Of a stretch of DNA of 64,000 bases, positions 9,071-18,940 are shown in pieces. The notes under the pieces were generated by a model, which was not told the origin of the DNA, ran no database searches, and saw nothing but the letters and a program-made list of their open reading frames with translations. The stretch spans positions 744,001 to 808,000 of the forward strand of contig NZ_JAMLFW010000002.1 in the NCBI RefSeq assembly GCF_024256385.1, given 5' to 3'. Every line of letters starts with the position of its first letter. Position 1 is the first letter of the stretch. The DNA comes from Anatilimnocola floriformis. Its GTDB lineage: Bacteria > Planctomycetota > Planctomycetia > Pirellulales > Pirellulaceae. The position numbers were made by a program, and so were the translations under genes.

Positions 9071-9196
9071 GTGGCCGTCGCCGGGCCGTTTGCAACGGTT
9101 GTATTCTCCGCAGGGGTGGCTTCTTGCGTTGTCCGGTGCGCAATTACGTCCTATAATCGAACGTGGTTGCGTTGCGTCCGTGTTCAGGAGAGGTGC

Positions 9197-10915
9197 GTGG
9201 GCGACAGGCAGAAACTGCTGTTTGTAGCAGGCGAGGGAGATCAGCTCCCACCTTCTATCGCCTCGGCGTGTGATATCGTCGAGGTGCATAATCCACTTCG
9301 CGCCTTGGCCCGCGTCGGCCGCGAAGAGTTCGACGGCATTTACGTTGCCGCCAAGCACTTCACCGAAGCCCTCCGCCTCGGCCGGCTGCTCGAAAACGAC
9401 CGCATCCTCGAGGGAATGCCCGACGCGATGGCGCTCCTCGATAGCGAGTGCATCATTCTGTGGGCCAACGAACGGCTCCGTCACTGGGCCAACCGCGGCA
9501 ACATCGTCGGCGAGCATTTTTTCGCCGCTCTGGGAAATCCCGAGATCGTCGGCACCGAAGCTTCGCCGCTGCGGGCCGCTCTCCGGTCGAGTCACCCGGT
9601 CAGTTCGTTGCTGCGGACCGTCGACAACCGTTACTTCCACCTGCATGCATCGCCGATCGTCGATCCCGAAGAAAAAACCAAGAACCTGGTCGTCACCGTT
9701 CGCGATGTAACGATCGAAACGCAGCAACGGCACAAGCTGTCGGCCATTCAAGACGCCGGCCGCACGCTGGCCGATCTCAAGCCGGACGAAATCTTCGAGA
9801 TGTCGGTCGAAGAGCGGGTCGAGCTCCTCAAATCGAATATTCTCCACTGCATCAAGGACCTGCTGAAGTTCGACGTCGTCGAAATTCGCCTGGTCGATCA
9901 CAAGACGAAGCAACTCGTGCCACTGCTCGAAGTCGGCATGGACCCCGAAGCCGCTCAGCGCGAGCTCTTCGTCAGCAAAGAAAAGAACGGCGTGACCGGC
10001 TTCGTCGCCGCCACCGGCAAGAGCTATCTCTGCGAAGACACTGCCAACGATCCGCTCTACCTGCAGGGTGTGCAAGGAGCCAAGAGCTCCCTCACTGTAC
10101 CGCTGAAGATGCACAGCGTGGTCATCGGCACGTTTAACGTCGAGAGTCCGCAGCCGCGAGCTTTCACCGACAGCGACCTGCAGTTCCTCGAGATTTTCTG
10201 TCGCGACGTCGCCATGTCGCTGAACACGCTCGACCTGCTCGTCGCTCAGCGGGCCAACGCGGCTCAAGAGAGCGTCGAACAGATTCACCGTGAAGTAGCC
10301 CTCCCCATCGATGCGATTCTCAACGATGCCACGATGGTCGCTCAGCTCTACAAGGGCGCCGACGTCGCCTGCGGCGATCGGTTGAACGACATCGTCAATC
10401 GCGCTCGCGAAATCAAAGCCGTCATTCAGCAAGTCGGCCGCAAAATGGCCCCCGCCGAAGCGATTCCCGCCTCGGTCGTGCCGCAGGACGATCGGCCGAA
10501 ACTGCGTGGCCGTCGCGTACTGGTCGTCGATAGCGAACCCGCTGTTCGTACCAGCGCTCACTGCATGCTCGAAAAATATGGCTGCGTCGTCGAAACCGCC
10601 CAGCGCGGCGACGAAGCCGAATCGCTCTATCAGCACAGCCTGCGCGACTCGCGCTACGACGTGGTCCTCACGGGCATCAAGCTGCCCGACATGACCGGCT
10701 ACGAGCTGATGATGAAGCTCAAGACCATGATTTCCCCCGTGCCGCTCATTCTGATGAGCGAATTCGGTTGGGACGCCGGCCACACCCTCGTCAAAGCCCG
10801 CCAGGCCGGTCTGCACAGTCGCGGCTATCTCATCAAGCCGTTCATTCTCAAGCAACTGCTCGACACGGTCGAAACGATCATCGACTGGTCGAACGAACCG
10901 GGCACGCAGGCTTAG
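9197..10915 (+). CDS. PAS-GAF protein with a C-terminal degenerate receiver domain
   Basis: The GTG at 9197 follows AGGAGAGG at 9186-9193, a good ribosome binding site, giving 572 residues; the frame is open further upstream into the REP. Residues 75-180 are a PAS-like sensor (EGMPDAMALLDSECIILWANERL). Residues 210-345 are a GAF domain (EKNGVTGFVAATGKSYLCED). A helical stretch at 365-420 resembles a dimerisation helix but I see no kinase ATP domain. Residues 436-555 are a receiver fold (RRVLVVDSEPAVRT) whose phospho-acceptor aspartate position is Gly in DVVLTGIKLPDMTGY and whose second acidic-pocket residue is Ser; the Lys of YLIKPF is kept. It is therefore probably a pseudo-receiver used for protein contact, not classic phosphorelay. 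Confidence 0.85.
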   Translation: MGDRQKLLFVAGEGDQLPPSIASACDIVEVHNPLRALARVGREEFDGIYVAAKHFTEALRLGRLLENDRILEGMPDAMALLDSECIILWANERLRHWANRGNIVGEHFFAALGNPEIVGTEASPLRAALRSSHPVSSLLRTVDNRYFHLHASPIVDPEEKTKNLVVTVRDVTIETQQRHKLSAIQDAGRTLADLKPDEIFEMSVEERVELLKSNILHCIKDLLKFDVVEIRLVDHKTKQLVPLLEVGMDPEAAQRELFVSKEKNGVTGFVAATGKSYLCEDTANDPLYLQGVQGAKSSLTVPLKMHSVVIGTFNVESPQPRAFTDSDLQFLEIFCRDVAMSLNTLDLLVAQRANAAQESVEQIHREVALPIDAILNDATMVAQLYKGADVACGDRLNDIVNRAREIKAVIQQVGRKMAPAEAIPASVVPQDDRPKLRGRRVLVVDSEPAVRTSAHCMLEKYGCVVETAQRGDEAESLYQHSLRDSRYDVVLTGIKLPDMTGYELMMKLKTMISPVPLILMSEFGWDAGHTLVKARQAGLHSRGYLIKPFILKQLLDTVETIIDWSNEPGTQA

Positions 10916-10924
10916 CGCTATCCG

Positions 10925-12181
10925 ATGTTTCAGCAGCGCGTCACGGACCGAACACCGCGCGCCGTCGCTGAATCTTGGCAGCGAATCGAGCGTTGGCTGA
11001 AACAACACGCACCTGAAGTGCTCCCTAATCTTCGTCCCGGCGCAACGGCCGAGCAGATTGCCACCTTCGAGCGCGCGATGGACTTGACCTTGCCCGTCGT
11101 GGTGCGTGAATCCTGGCTGATCCACGATGGCCAAGACGAGTTTTCTTATCCCGGCGCGATTGTTGGCGAACCGTTGTCTTCGCTCTCGAAAATGCGGCAC
11201 ATCCTGAGCATCAATCGCGAGCTGGCGCGCGAGATCGAGCAGGGGGATGCAGCCTGCGAGTTCGCTTCGTACTGCAGTTCGCAGCCGCCCGATGCAATCC
11301 GTCAGCAGTCTTTCAACGCTGGTTGGCTCCCGCTCGGTGATTGGGATGGCAATAGCTACGGCATCGATTTCGATCCGGGGCCGAACGGGGTTGTGGGGCA
11401 GGTGATTAACTTCGGCCGCAACGAAGAAGCCAAGTATGTGCTCGCACTCAGTTGGGCGCACTTTCTGGAAGACGTCGCCGATGAGTTGGAGAGCGGCGTG
11501 CTCGTGATCGAGCGTGATGCCGGAGGAGACGTGGTTAGCTTCGGCCGGCCCGGCCATGACGACCAAGCGATGTTTCGTTTCTATCGTGAGTGGTCGCAAG
11601 CCAAGTTGCCTGCTTCCTTCCAGAATGTCGAACCGGTGATCAAGCTGCCTGCTTTCCCAGGAGAACTGATCACAGGTTTGCTCGCAGACGAAGCTCGACA
11701 ACTGGTCGCGGACTTTTTGCGCGAGATGCATGAGTGCGAGCAATTTTGGTTGGAAGTGCGACCGCTGGCTGAACTTGGGTATGCGAAGATTATCCAATCG
11801 CCGTCGGGCCATCAGATCGAGGGCCTGCCAACGGCCACCACTCGAGCTTCGATTCGAGAGTTGCAGTTGCAAAGACATCGCCAGGACGGCGTGAGCTCGT
11901 ATCAGCAAATCGTGAAGAAGTATGCCACGGACCGCCGGCGTGCAAAGGAGGACTGCTTTATCCAGCAAGTTCCTCCTTATTACAGCCCAGCGGAGAATCA
12001 GCTTGGCGATGTGCGTGAGTTGCATGGCATGCTCTATGTGTATGCTCAATCGAACTCGGGCGTGACGAAGCGTTTTCAGCTACTGAGTATCAACGGTTCG
12101 TGGAAAATCGACCTGCTGGAGAAATCGGCCGACCAGGTGCAGTTTGAAAAAGTCTCGCTCTACTTCGGGACCTACGCGTGA
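10925..12181 (+). CDS. SMI1/KNR4 (SUKH)-like protein with C-terminal extra domain
   Basis: A 418-residue cytoplasmic-type protein. Residues 15-190 follow the SUKH pattern: an N-terminal helix pair (RIERWLKQHAPEVL), the central SYPGAIVGEPLSSLSKM, and the diagnostic WLPLGDWDGNSYGIDFDPG strand pair. SUKH proteins are often immunity proteins against secreted polymorphic toxins or housekeeping binders. The remaining part ends in a small domain (LLSINGSWKIDLLE) that resembles the final strands of an NTF2-like fold, which is a guess. No toxin gene is adjacent, so an immunity role is not shown. It follows the PAS-GAF gene by nine bases on the same strand. Confidence 0.65.
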   Translation: MFQQRVTDRTPRAVAESWQRIERWLKQHAPEVLPNLRPGATAEQIATFERAMDLTLPVVVRESWLIHDGQDEFSYPGAIVGEPLSSLSKMRHILSINRELAREIEQGDAACEFASYCSSQPPDAIRQQSFNAGWLPLGDWDGNSYGIDFDPGPNGVVGQVINFGRNEEAKYVLALSWAHFLEDVADELESGVLVIERDAGGDVVSFGRPGHDDQAMFRFYREWSQAKLPASFQNVEPVIKLPAFPGELITGLLADEARQLVADFLREMHECEQFWLEVRPLAELGYAKIIQSPSGHQIEGLPTATTRASIRELQLQRHRQDGVSSYQQIVKKYATDRRRAKEDCFIQQVPPYYSPAENQLGDVRELHGMLYVYAQSNSGVTKRFQLLSINGSWKIDLLEKSADQVQFEKVSLYFGTYA

Positions 12182-12448
12182 CCAAACCTCGCCCCATCGT
12201 CGTCGATCACTCCGTGATCGATGGCTCGAGGTGAACGCGCAACATTCCCAGGAATGAGCTCCGCGAAATTCCGGCTTTGGCGCGCGATCGTGGAAGTGGA
12301 GTCGTATCGAGGAAGCGCAGTCGCGGAACAACACAACCGCCGACTCCCCTCGCCGAACTTGCTGGAATTTCGCTGACGCTTATTCCAGCGAGCCACTGCC
12401 TGCGACCGCCACCATCGAATACGGAGTATTCGACGACAATGAACACAA
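12182..12448. repeat. REP-rich spacer with two TCC-loop hairpins and one repeat shared with 14 kb
   Basis: No gene is supported here. A REP copy at 12198-12224 has head CGTCGT, hairpin CGATCAC-TCC-GTGATCG and tail ATGG. A minus-strand copy at 12411-12439 has hairpin CGAATAC-TCC-GTATTCG, again with tail ATGG. Between them 12352-12389 is a hairpin element (GCTGGAAT ... ATTCCAGC) repeated nearly unchanged at 14082-14119. Confidence 0.8.
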
Positions 12449-13483
12449 TCACGAGCCACGAGGCCGATTCGCCCAGCGGAATTCGCCGGTGCCGGGCGGT
12501 TCGTCGTCCGGTACATGCTGAACCGGCACGCAATAACCCCGAACCAGCGCGCTGACCGGGGCCGGTGGCCGCTGGCGACTCCCCTCTGCCGGCGGAGCTT
12601 TATATAACAGGTGATCTGTTTTTGTTTTCGATGTAACCGCTGGTTGCTGATTGTCTTGCGACGTTTTTCCTTCGTTCTTGCATAACACTTTATTGCACTC
12701 TGCGGAGGACCTCTTCAGCTTTGAGTCCTCGACGACTGTCGACTTCTGGTTCGAACTCTCCTCTTCCACCACAGCCGTCACGCACGCGAGCAGCGGCGCG
12801 TTCGTCGGCATCTCATCCGCCAGCGTCTCTTCCGCCACTGCCGCCACCGCCTTCACTTCGGCATTCCGTTTCTCGGCTTCTTGCTGCCACATGCCGGGCA
12901 CGCCTTCATCGCCGGGAGTGTCGAAGTCGCCGCTCATCACCTTGCGTTTCACGCCGCGGTAAAGCTCTTCGTCGACCATCTTCGGCGGCTCTGGCACGCG
13001 GCCTTTGCTCGACACATCGACGTTGCCGCGCAGATCAAAACCCTCAAACTGCACAATCTTGTCCGCGGCGAGCAGCCCAACCTTGAACAGCCGATCATCG
13101 CCGTCGCGCACCTCCACCGTCCGCTCCTCAACTTCCTCGCCCTTCACTTTTCGCACCTTCACTTTGTGCTTCGTCTGCTTCGACGACTGCCACGCGACCA
13201 CGGCTTGCTGATGCCAAAACGCGAGCCGATCGCGATGATCGCGTGCCGCCACCCGCAACTGCTCCTCGCGCGAAAACTGCTCCATGCCCGGCGGCGCGGG
13301 GAGCGCCCGCCACTTCCGCACCCGCCTGACGATCGCACTGACGCGCGGCTGCTTGATGCCATGCTCGGCCGCCACCGCCGACTGCAACCGCTGCTCGATG
13401 ACCACGGCTTGATAAATCTGCCGATCGCGCTGCGACACCCGCATCTCAATCGACCGCAACGGATTCTTCGACTTGGCAGGCAT
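12449..13483 (-). CDS. Hypothetical protein with N-terminal helix-turn-helix
   Basis: The ATG at 13483 has AGGAG eight bases upstream on the minus strand, giving 344 residues; a longer frame upstream (to 13561) would run through non-coding sequence. Residues 12-55 look like a DNA-binding helix-turn-helix (RDRQIYQAVVIEQRLQSAVA followed by AEHGIKQPRVSAIVRRVRKW). The middle part is charged and includes a KVKVRKVKGEEVEERTV stretch. The last 100 residues are low-complexity and rich in Ser, Glu, Lys and Pro, probably disordered. The gene lies between two REP-rich spacers. It may be a regulator or a terminase-small-subunit-like protein; I cannot choose. A short fragment with a similar stretch (GAT.ACCTGTTATATA) occurs at about 45.3 kb. 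Confidence 0.6.
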   Translation of the reverse strand: MPAKSKNPLRSIEMRVSQRDRQIYQAVVIEQRLQSAVAAEHGIKQPRVSAIVRRVRKWRALPAPPGMEQFSREEQLRVAARDHRDRLAFWHQQAVVAWQSSKQTKHKVKVRKVKGEEVEERTVEVRDGDDRLFKVGLLAADKIVQFEGFDLRGNVDVSSKGRVPEPPKMVDEELYRGVKRKVMSGDFDTPGDEGVPGMWQQEAEKRNAEVKAVAAVAEETLADEMPTNAPLLACVTAVVEEESSNQKSTVVEDSKLKRSSAECNKVLCKNEGKTSQDNQQPAVTSKTKTDHLLYKAPPAEGSRQRPPAPVSALVRGYCVPVQHVPDDEPPGTGEFRWANRPRGS

Positions 13484-14261
13484 GAGATGACTCCTGAAAA
13501 AAGGAAGTGAAAACGAAAGCCAACATGCAATCACACAACACCAAAACGCTGCACGCCACATCGCACGTGCGCAGCACGCTTCGCTCCCTCGCCCCGCCTC
13601 GGGGAGAGGGCCGGGGTGAGGGGTTAGCAGCGCTATCGACTTAATCTCAACAGTCCTATCAGCCGCCGGGCGCTAGCCCCCGGCTCTTACCTTCACTCGC
13701 AGAAGAAGCCGGGGGCTAGCGCCCGGCGGCTGATGGGACGACCTGAATTTTCGCGACACAGTGGACGGTTGTCAACTAAATAACTCAATAAATACGCCTC
13801 CATTGAGAACTAACTCACGATGTATCTCCTGAGAAACTTGGCAAAACTATCTGCCAAATAGAGACACGCTAAGCTTCCGGCCCCTCACCCCAACCCTCTC
13901 CCCGGAGTACCGAGGCGAGGGAGTGAGAAGAGCACTATGTAGTCGTTTTCTCCGAAAACGATGGGTTGAGGCCGACCTGAAGCGTGCCGAGGAACGAGCC
14001 CCGCGAAGTTCCGGATTTGGCGAGTGACGGTAACGCGGCGTTGCCTTTTGAAAGCGGACCACTTCGCCGCCACCCTAGCGCGCCGAACTTGCTGGAATAT
14101 CGCTAACGCTTATTCCAGCAGCAGTCGGCATTCGACCGCCACCACCGAATATGGAATATTCGGCGACATAACGGAGAATTCGACGACATAGTTGACGCTG
14201 ACTGTTGCCAGCGACGATGATTGGCTTTCCCGCCAAATCATTTCTCTCCTGAGGTGCCTCG
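13484..14261. repeat. 777-bp gene-free spacer packed with four kinds of palindromic repeat
   Basis: No coding region is supported. From left to right: a pyrimidine-rich repeat at 13585-13623 whose inverted partner is at 13881-13923 (CTCCCTCG ... GGTGAGGGG type); an inverted pair of AGCCGCCGGGCGCTAGCC elements at 13660-13688 and 13704-13738; a TCC-loop REP at 13940-13965 (TAGT, hairpin CGTTTTC-TCC-GAAAACG, ATGGG); the GCTGGAAT hairpin repeat at 14082-14119; a minus-strand REP at 14146-14162 (CGAATAT-TCC-ATATTCG) and a truncated one at 14170-14190. The stretch 13740-13880 between repeats is AT-richer. Confidence 0.8.
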
Positions 14262-14888
14262 ATGAAAATTGCTGCTGGTCTGTTTGCGTCTCTCCTGTTG
14301 ATGATCGTTGCGACTGCCGTTGCTGAAGACACCGCCAAGCCAGGCGCTTCGCTCAATGGCTTTCGGTTTGAATTCCCCTGCCGCGACCCGATGCCGGAAA
14401 ACCCGAAGGAAGGGGCCGATGGCGTGTCAGGGCTGGTGAAGGGTGATCCAAACACGACCGACAACTTCACGGTCGAGAAGGATTTCGGCGGCGAGAAGGG
14501 GAAGAAGTACGCGGTGACGCTGCGCTTCCGCGGCGTGGTCGAGCCGATGATGTATAAGAACGGCAAGCAGGTTGGCGACTACTTCTACATCGGCGGCGAG
14601 AAGAACAACGGCACGTACAACATCTATCAGATCAAGGTGTCGTCGCCCGAGTCGCACTACTTTCTCAATCGGCAAGATGCGGTAGGACACAAGATCTTCA
14701 CGATCGATTACACGCAAACGATCGAAATCGACGGCGGCGCGAAGATCACTTTGCACGGCGACGGCCAGAACGGCCGGATGATCACGAACTTCAAGAAGCT
14801 CGTCGTGCCGGATGTCGCCCCCGCGCCGAAACCGTACAACGGCCAGTTTATCCAGGTGGATGTGGTCGAAGTGAAAGAAGTGAAGTAG
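14262..14888 (+). CDS. Secreted hypothetical protein
   Basis: The 208-residue product starts with a clear Sec signal peptide (MKIAAGLFASLLLMIVATAVAE, cleavage likely after residue 21). The mature part has beta-strand character with DYFYIGGEKNNGTYNIYQI and a region IEIDGGAKITLHGDG, suggesting a beta-sandwich, possibly carbohydrate- or ligand-binding. The initiation site follows TCTCCTGAGG, a weak Shine-Dalgarno. I do not recognise a named family. It converges with the cytochrome gene on the other strand; their stops are only three bases apart. Confidence 0.75.
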   Translation: MKIAAGLFASLLLMIVATAVAEDTAKPGASLNGFRFEFPCRDPMPENPKEGADGVSGLVKGDPNTTDNFTVEKDFGGEKGKKYAVTLRFRGVVEPMMYKNGKQVGDYFYIGGEKNNGTYNIYQIKVSSPESHYFLNRQDAVGHKIFTIDYTQTIEIDGGAKITLHGDGQNGRMITNFKKLVVPDVAPAPKPYNGQFIQVDVVEVKEVK

Positions 14889-14891
14889 GTC

Positions 14892-17800
14892 TTACTTCAG
14901 CATCTGCAGATAGGCAATCAAATCGGCCAGCTGTTGCTTGCTCATCGTGCTCTCAAGGCCGGTGGGCATGATCGAGAGCGGACTCGGTTTCATCTCTTCG
15001 ACATTGCCGCGCACGATGCGGTGTTCATTCTGATCTGCCGTTCGCAAGATGACCGCGTCGGCAGTTTCGCGCGTGATTAAGCCCGTAAGGCTTCTGCCGT
15101 CGGTGAGAAGCAACGCTTGCGATTCAAAGCCGCGGGCCAGCGATGAGCTAGGGAAGATCACGGCTTCGAGCAGATCGCGTTGATTTCGCCGCTGACCGAT
15201 GGTGGATAAGTCGGGCCCGACACGGCCGCCCTCGTTGCCAACGCGATGACAGAGAAAGCAACCGGCGGCGCGATTGAAAAAGACTTGCTTGCCGGAGTTG
15301 GCATTGCCGGGCGGCAGTTCGCTGAGCAGAGTTTCGAGACGCGTGCGCTGGGCGCGGTTGGCCATTTCGAGTTGATCAAAGATGGGCTTTAGCGCCGCCT
15401 TCGTGCTCGGCGGATAGTGGGCCGCGAGCGCTTCGAGTTGCGGCAGCGCTATCGCCGCAGCGCCTGGCGCTGCGAGGAGCGCAGCGGCCGAAGGATTGCC
15501 GATCGCTTCGTTGCCGGGGCGTTCGAACGCGGCGAGCAGCGGGCCGATTTCAAGCGGTCCGGCCGTGGCGAGCGATTTAGTGAGCGTGATTTGCTGGTCT
15601 GAAGTCAGGTTCGCTGCCCCGAGCGAACGGGCCGCGAGAATCCGCAGGGCCGGGGCTCTATCGGCAGCGAGTTGCTTCTCCAGCCAGGCAAATTCAGCGG
15701 CTTCCAGCGAAGTGCCGGCGCTGATCGGCGCGACGGCGGCGAGGCGAACTTCGGCGGGTCGCTGTTCATCGTTTGCGATCGCTCGCAGCTCACTGAGGAA
15801 TGAACGCGACGTGGCTCCGGCTGCAGAGATGGCCGCGAGGAGCACTGAAGGCTCTTTATTTTCGAGACTTCGCAACATGGCCGAGCGTAGTTCCGCTGGA
15901 ACAGCTGTGAGGCGACTTTGCGCGATTGCTTCGAGTAGCAATCGCTGCACGGCTGACGGAGTCTTTTCATTCTGCAATTGCTCGGCGAGCAACTTCTGCA
16001 CGGCGGGCTGATTCGCAAACGAGACGAGCGCGCTACTGATGAGCGTTTGCTGCGCTTCATCGAGCTTCGGCTGCTTCAACAGTTTGCTGACGGATTCCAC
16101 CAGTTCTGCGGTCCAACCGGGATGACGGCTGAGCACGTCGAGCGCGGCAGCTTGCAAGGCCAGGTTACTTGTGGCGAGCAACGCAGCGACTTCTTCGCGC
16201 TTCAAGTCGCTCGACGGCATTTGATCGAGGGCGATGAGTCCAGCGCGCTGCACATCAGCGTTTTCCTGCTTGAGTGCCGTTCGCGTTTCTGTCGGATCAT
16301 CGATTTCGATCAGTGCGTAGATGAGCGCATGCTCCAGCGAACGATCGAAGGACGGACCATTGGTTCGTCCTACGGGCTGCAAAGCGGCGAGGATCTCTGG
16401 CACGGCCGCGGGTTCGCCGATTTTCCCAAGGGCAGTCGCAGCAGCGAGTCGCACTTCGGCAGGCTGATCAGTGGCGAGCAATGACGTTAGCGCATCCGTA
16501 GCAGCTGCGGATTGCAGGGAACCTAAACCAAACGCGGCTAACTGCCGAACTTGCTCGTCCTCATTTTCGAGTGCGGCGATGAGCGCAGAGGCCGCTTTCT
16601 CGCTGCCGATCTTGATCAGCGTTTCCGTCGCTTGCAGCCGGCGGGTTTGATTGTCGTCAGCCAGCGCAACGGTCAGGTAAGGCACGGCGGCGTCTTTGTT
16701 GCGAACGAGCTGCGCGACTGCTCGCGCTCGGACAGCGAAGCGAGGATCGGCGAGGAGTTTGATCAGTTCTTCCGCCGTTGCACGATCCCAGGCGATCTTC
16801 ATTCCCCACGGATCGGCGATTTTCTGCGCTGCCGTGCGGCGAACGCGATAAATCGCGCCGGGAACTTCCGGCTTGGCGATTTGCGACGTCGGACAGCCGC
16901 TGCGAAACCAGCCGCCGGTATCGATCACCAGCAAACTGCCGTCGGCGTCTTGCAGCACGTCGGTGGGATGAAAGTCGTTGCTGGTCGAGGTGACGAAGTC
17001 CTTCACCACCGCGCGAAACGTGCAACCCCGAAACCGCGACGTGGCCGAAGTCATGCACTGCATCGAGCAGTTCGCCAGTGCGGCGGAACTCGGTGAGCAC
17101 GGCGGGTTGATCGGCCCGCGGATAAACGCCACCGTGCAACCAATGAACCAGACAATCGCCGCGCTTCGGATAGAGAATGTTCACCGTACCGAGCATTTCG
17201 CCGGTGGCGGTGAAGTCGATCTCGGTCGGATTATCCATACCGCCGCCGCAGTGCGTTTGCACGTCACTGCCATCGGGGCGACAGGAAAAAATCCGCGCGG
17301 CCTTACCTTTGCTGACGATCGCGCCGGCGGCATCCGTGATCTCATGGCCATGCCGTCCCTCGCACCAATAGATGCGTCCCTCAGGACCGAGAAAGCAGCC
17401 ATGCACATCGGCGGCGTTGCCGGTGTAACCAAACTTGCTAACGATCTGCTCGCGAATATCGGCGACGTCGTCGCCGTTGGTATCGCGAAACCGCCAGATC
17501 GCTCCCGACGACGCAACATACAGCCAGCCATCGTGCCAGAGCGCTCCCTGCGGAAACGTGAGCTTGTCGGCAAAGACCGTTCGCTTGTCGAACACGCCAT
17601 CGGCATTCGTATCGGTCAACAACACGATGCTGTTCGGCAGTTCCTGTTCGAGTTCCTCACGCTTCAGATTGCGACCGGCATTTTCGGCCACGAACAATCG
17701 GCCTCGATCGTCGAAGCCGGCCATGATGGGATGCTCGACGAGAGGCGACTCGGCGGCGAGGGTGACTTCGAAACCATCGGGGACGGTGATGGCCTCTACG

Positions 17801-18060
17801 CGTGGATCGATGTTTACCTCTGTCAAAAGACCTGGGGACCATCTAGTTCTCGTCGCTTCTGCGTCGAGCTTTTCGACCAATTGCTGAACCTCCTCTTCCA
17901 GCCTCACCCGCCAGCCATACCAGGCGCTGAAAATCGCACAGGCCGTTATCAACAGCAAAAGTGATCTCAGACCAAATTGGATGCGCGCCCGCCGATAGTG
18001 GTCGGGCGGGGCCGGGATTGGCTGGTTCATCTTTGAACGCTCTGATTTCTCGGCGAACAT
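14892..18060 (-). pseudogene. PVC-type cytochrome c / HEAT-repeat dehydrogenase, frameshifted
   Basis: Two overlapping minus-strand frames make one protein. The upstream frame (18060 to about 17030) gives a membrane anchor FGLRSLLLLITACAIFSAW and the six-bladed propeller of the PVC dehydrogenase family (VPDGFEVTLAAESPLVEHP, WRFRDTNGDDVADI, CEGRHGHE). It runs up to DFGHVAVSGL. The downstream frame continues with FRAVVKDFVTSTSNDFHPTD, HEAT repeats over about 450 residues, and a terminal cytochrome c site CFLCH. The join near 17030 lacks roughly 25 residues seen in relatives of this fold, consistent with a deletion of 3n+2 bases. A 24-bp REP sits in frame in the HEAT region at 16350-16373. The start could also be the ATG at 18030. 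Whether the break is real or a sequence error is unknown. Confidence 0.75.
16350..16373 (-). repeat. REP palindrome inside a coding region
   Basis: Read on the minus strand: GTAGGACGAACCAATGGTCC GTCC. It is the same element as the inverted pair at 21321-21410, with one G.T wobble in the stem. It encodes VGRTNGPS in frame inside the HEAT domain, between QP and FDRSLEHALIYALIEI. Confidence 0.85.
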
Positions 18061-18294
18061 TTTCCAGCGACCGAACCGGAGTTCGGCCTTCTGCGTGCAG
18101 CCGGTTGAATTTTACAGATGCGATAAGCGTAGGCTTTTTCAGCGATTTTCGTCAATTCAATTCCGACAGCCGGCACGAACCGGCGCGACTGGCACGCTAG
18201 ATGCTTTTGCTCTGTTCGGCGAAGTAAATCACAAGATCGCAGAGCGGACAGGCTGTCTGCCGCGACAGTTCAGACACGATTAGGAGTTTCGATC

Positions 18295-18780
18295 ATGGCG
18301 ATGACCACTAACACTCTCTGTCAGAAGTCGATTGACTGGCTGCAGAGCTTGACGCAAATCAATATCGACAGTCGCGATGGCTTTAAGGAAGCCGCTGAAA
18401 ACCTCAAGGAAACTAACCCCACGCTGGCCAATCGCTTTCGCCAATGGGCGTCGAACCGCGATGGCCAAGCCAGCGAACTGCAAACCATGGTAGCCGCGAA
18501 CGCCGAAACGCCGACGAAGTCGGGCAGTGTGGCCGCGGCAGCCCACCGCACCTGGATGGACATTCGCTCGGCCCTCGGCGGCGGCGAACAAGCCATTCTG
18601 GATGAGTCGGAACGGGGCGAAGATCAGATCAAAGCGAAATACGAAGAAGCGTTGAAGGATTTGGGCGGGGCGGAGCCCTGCTGTGACACTCTCCGGCGGC
18701 ACCTCGCCGCAGTGCAGGTCTCTCACGACGAAGTGAAAGCCCTGCGGGATTCGCATCATCGGCCGGGCAAAGCACGTTAA
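18295..18780 (+). CDS. PA2169/DUF2383 family four-helix-bundle protein
   Basis: The 161-residue product matches the DUF2383 pattern well: an N-terminal helix with GFKEAAENL, then RFRQWASNRDGQASELQ, the SGSVAAAAHRTWMDIRSALGG loop, and the ILDESERGEDQIKAKYEEAL helix with acidic residues spaced as in ferritin-like bundles. The family is widespread, of unknown biochemical role, and often stress-induced. It has no signal peptide. It stands alone, 234 bases from the divergent cytochrome gene. Confidence 0.88.
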   Translation: MAMTTNTLCQKSIDWLQSLTQINIDSRDGFKEAAENLKETNPTLANRFRQWASNRDGQASELQTMVAANAETPTKSGSVAAAAHRTWMDIRSALGGGEQAILDESERGEDQIKAKYEEALKDLGGAEPCCDTLRRHLAAVQVSHDEVKALRDSHHRPGKAR

Positions 18781-18940
18781 TCGCGCTTCAACCCGCGCCG
18801 ACTAAATTTTGAAGTGATCAGGCGGCGGTCTTCTCGGTATGGCAGGTATCGGGGGGGCCGCTGTCCTGATTTCTTGACTTCGTTTTTCGCCGTCGCGTTT
18901 CGCTGCGGCAGTCGGGCCGCAGCGATGCAAGCCGCAGCGA

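Noticed and set aside
8264-12049. A 1261-codon open frame on the minus strand
   Set aside because: It lies antisense to the RAYT, PAS-GAF and SUKH-like genes, has no recognisable domain, and arises from GC-rich codon bias.
13585-13923. A CRISPR array in the repeat-rich spacer
   Set aside because: Repeats are inverted, of four different kinds and unevenly spaced; there are no cas genes.
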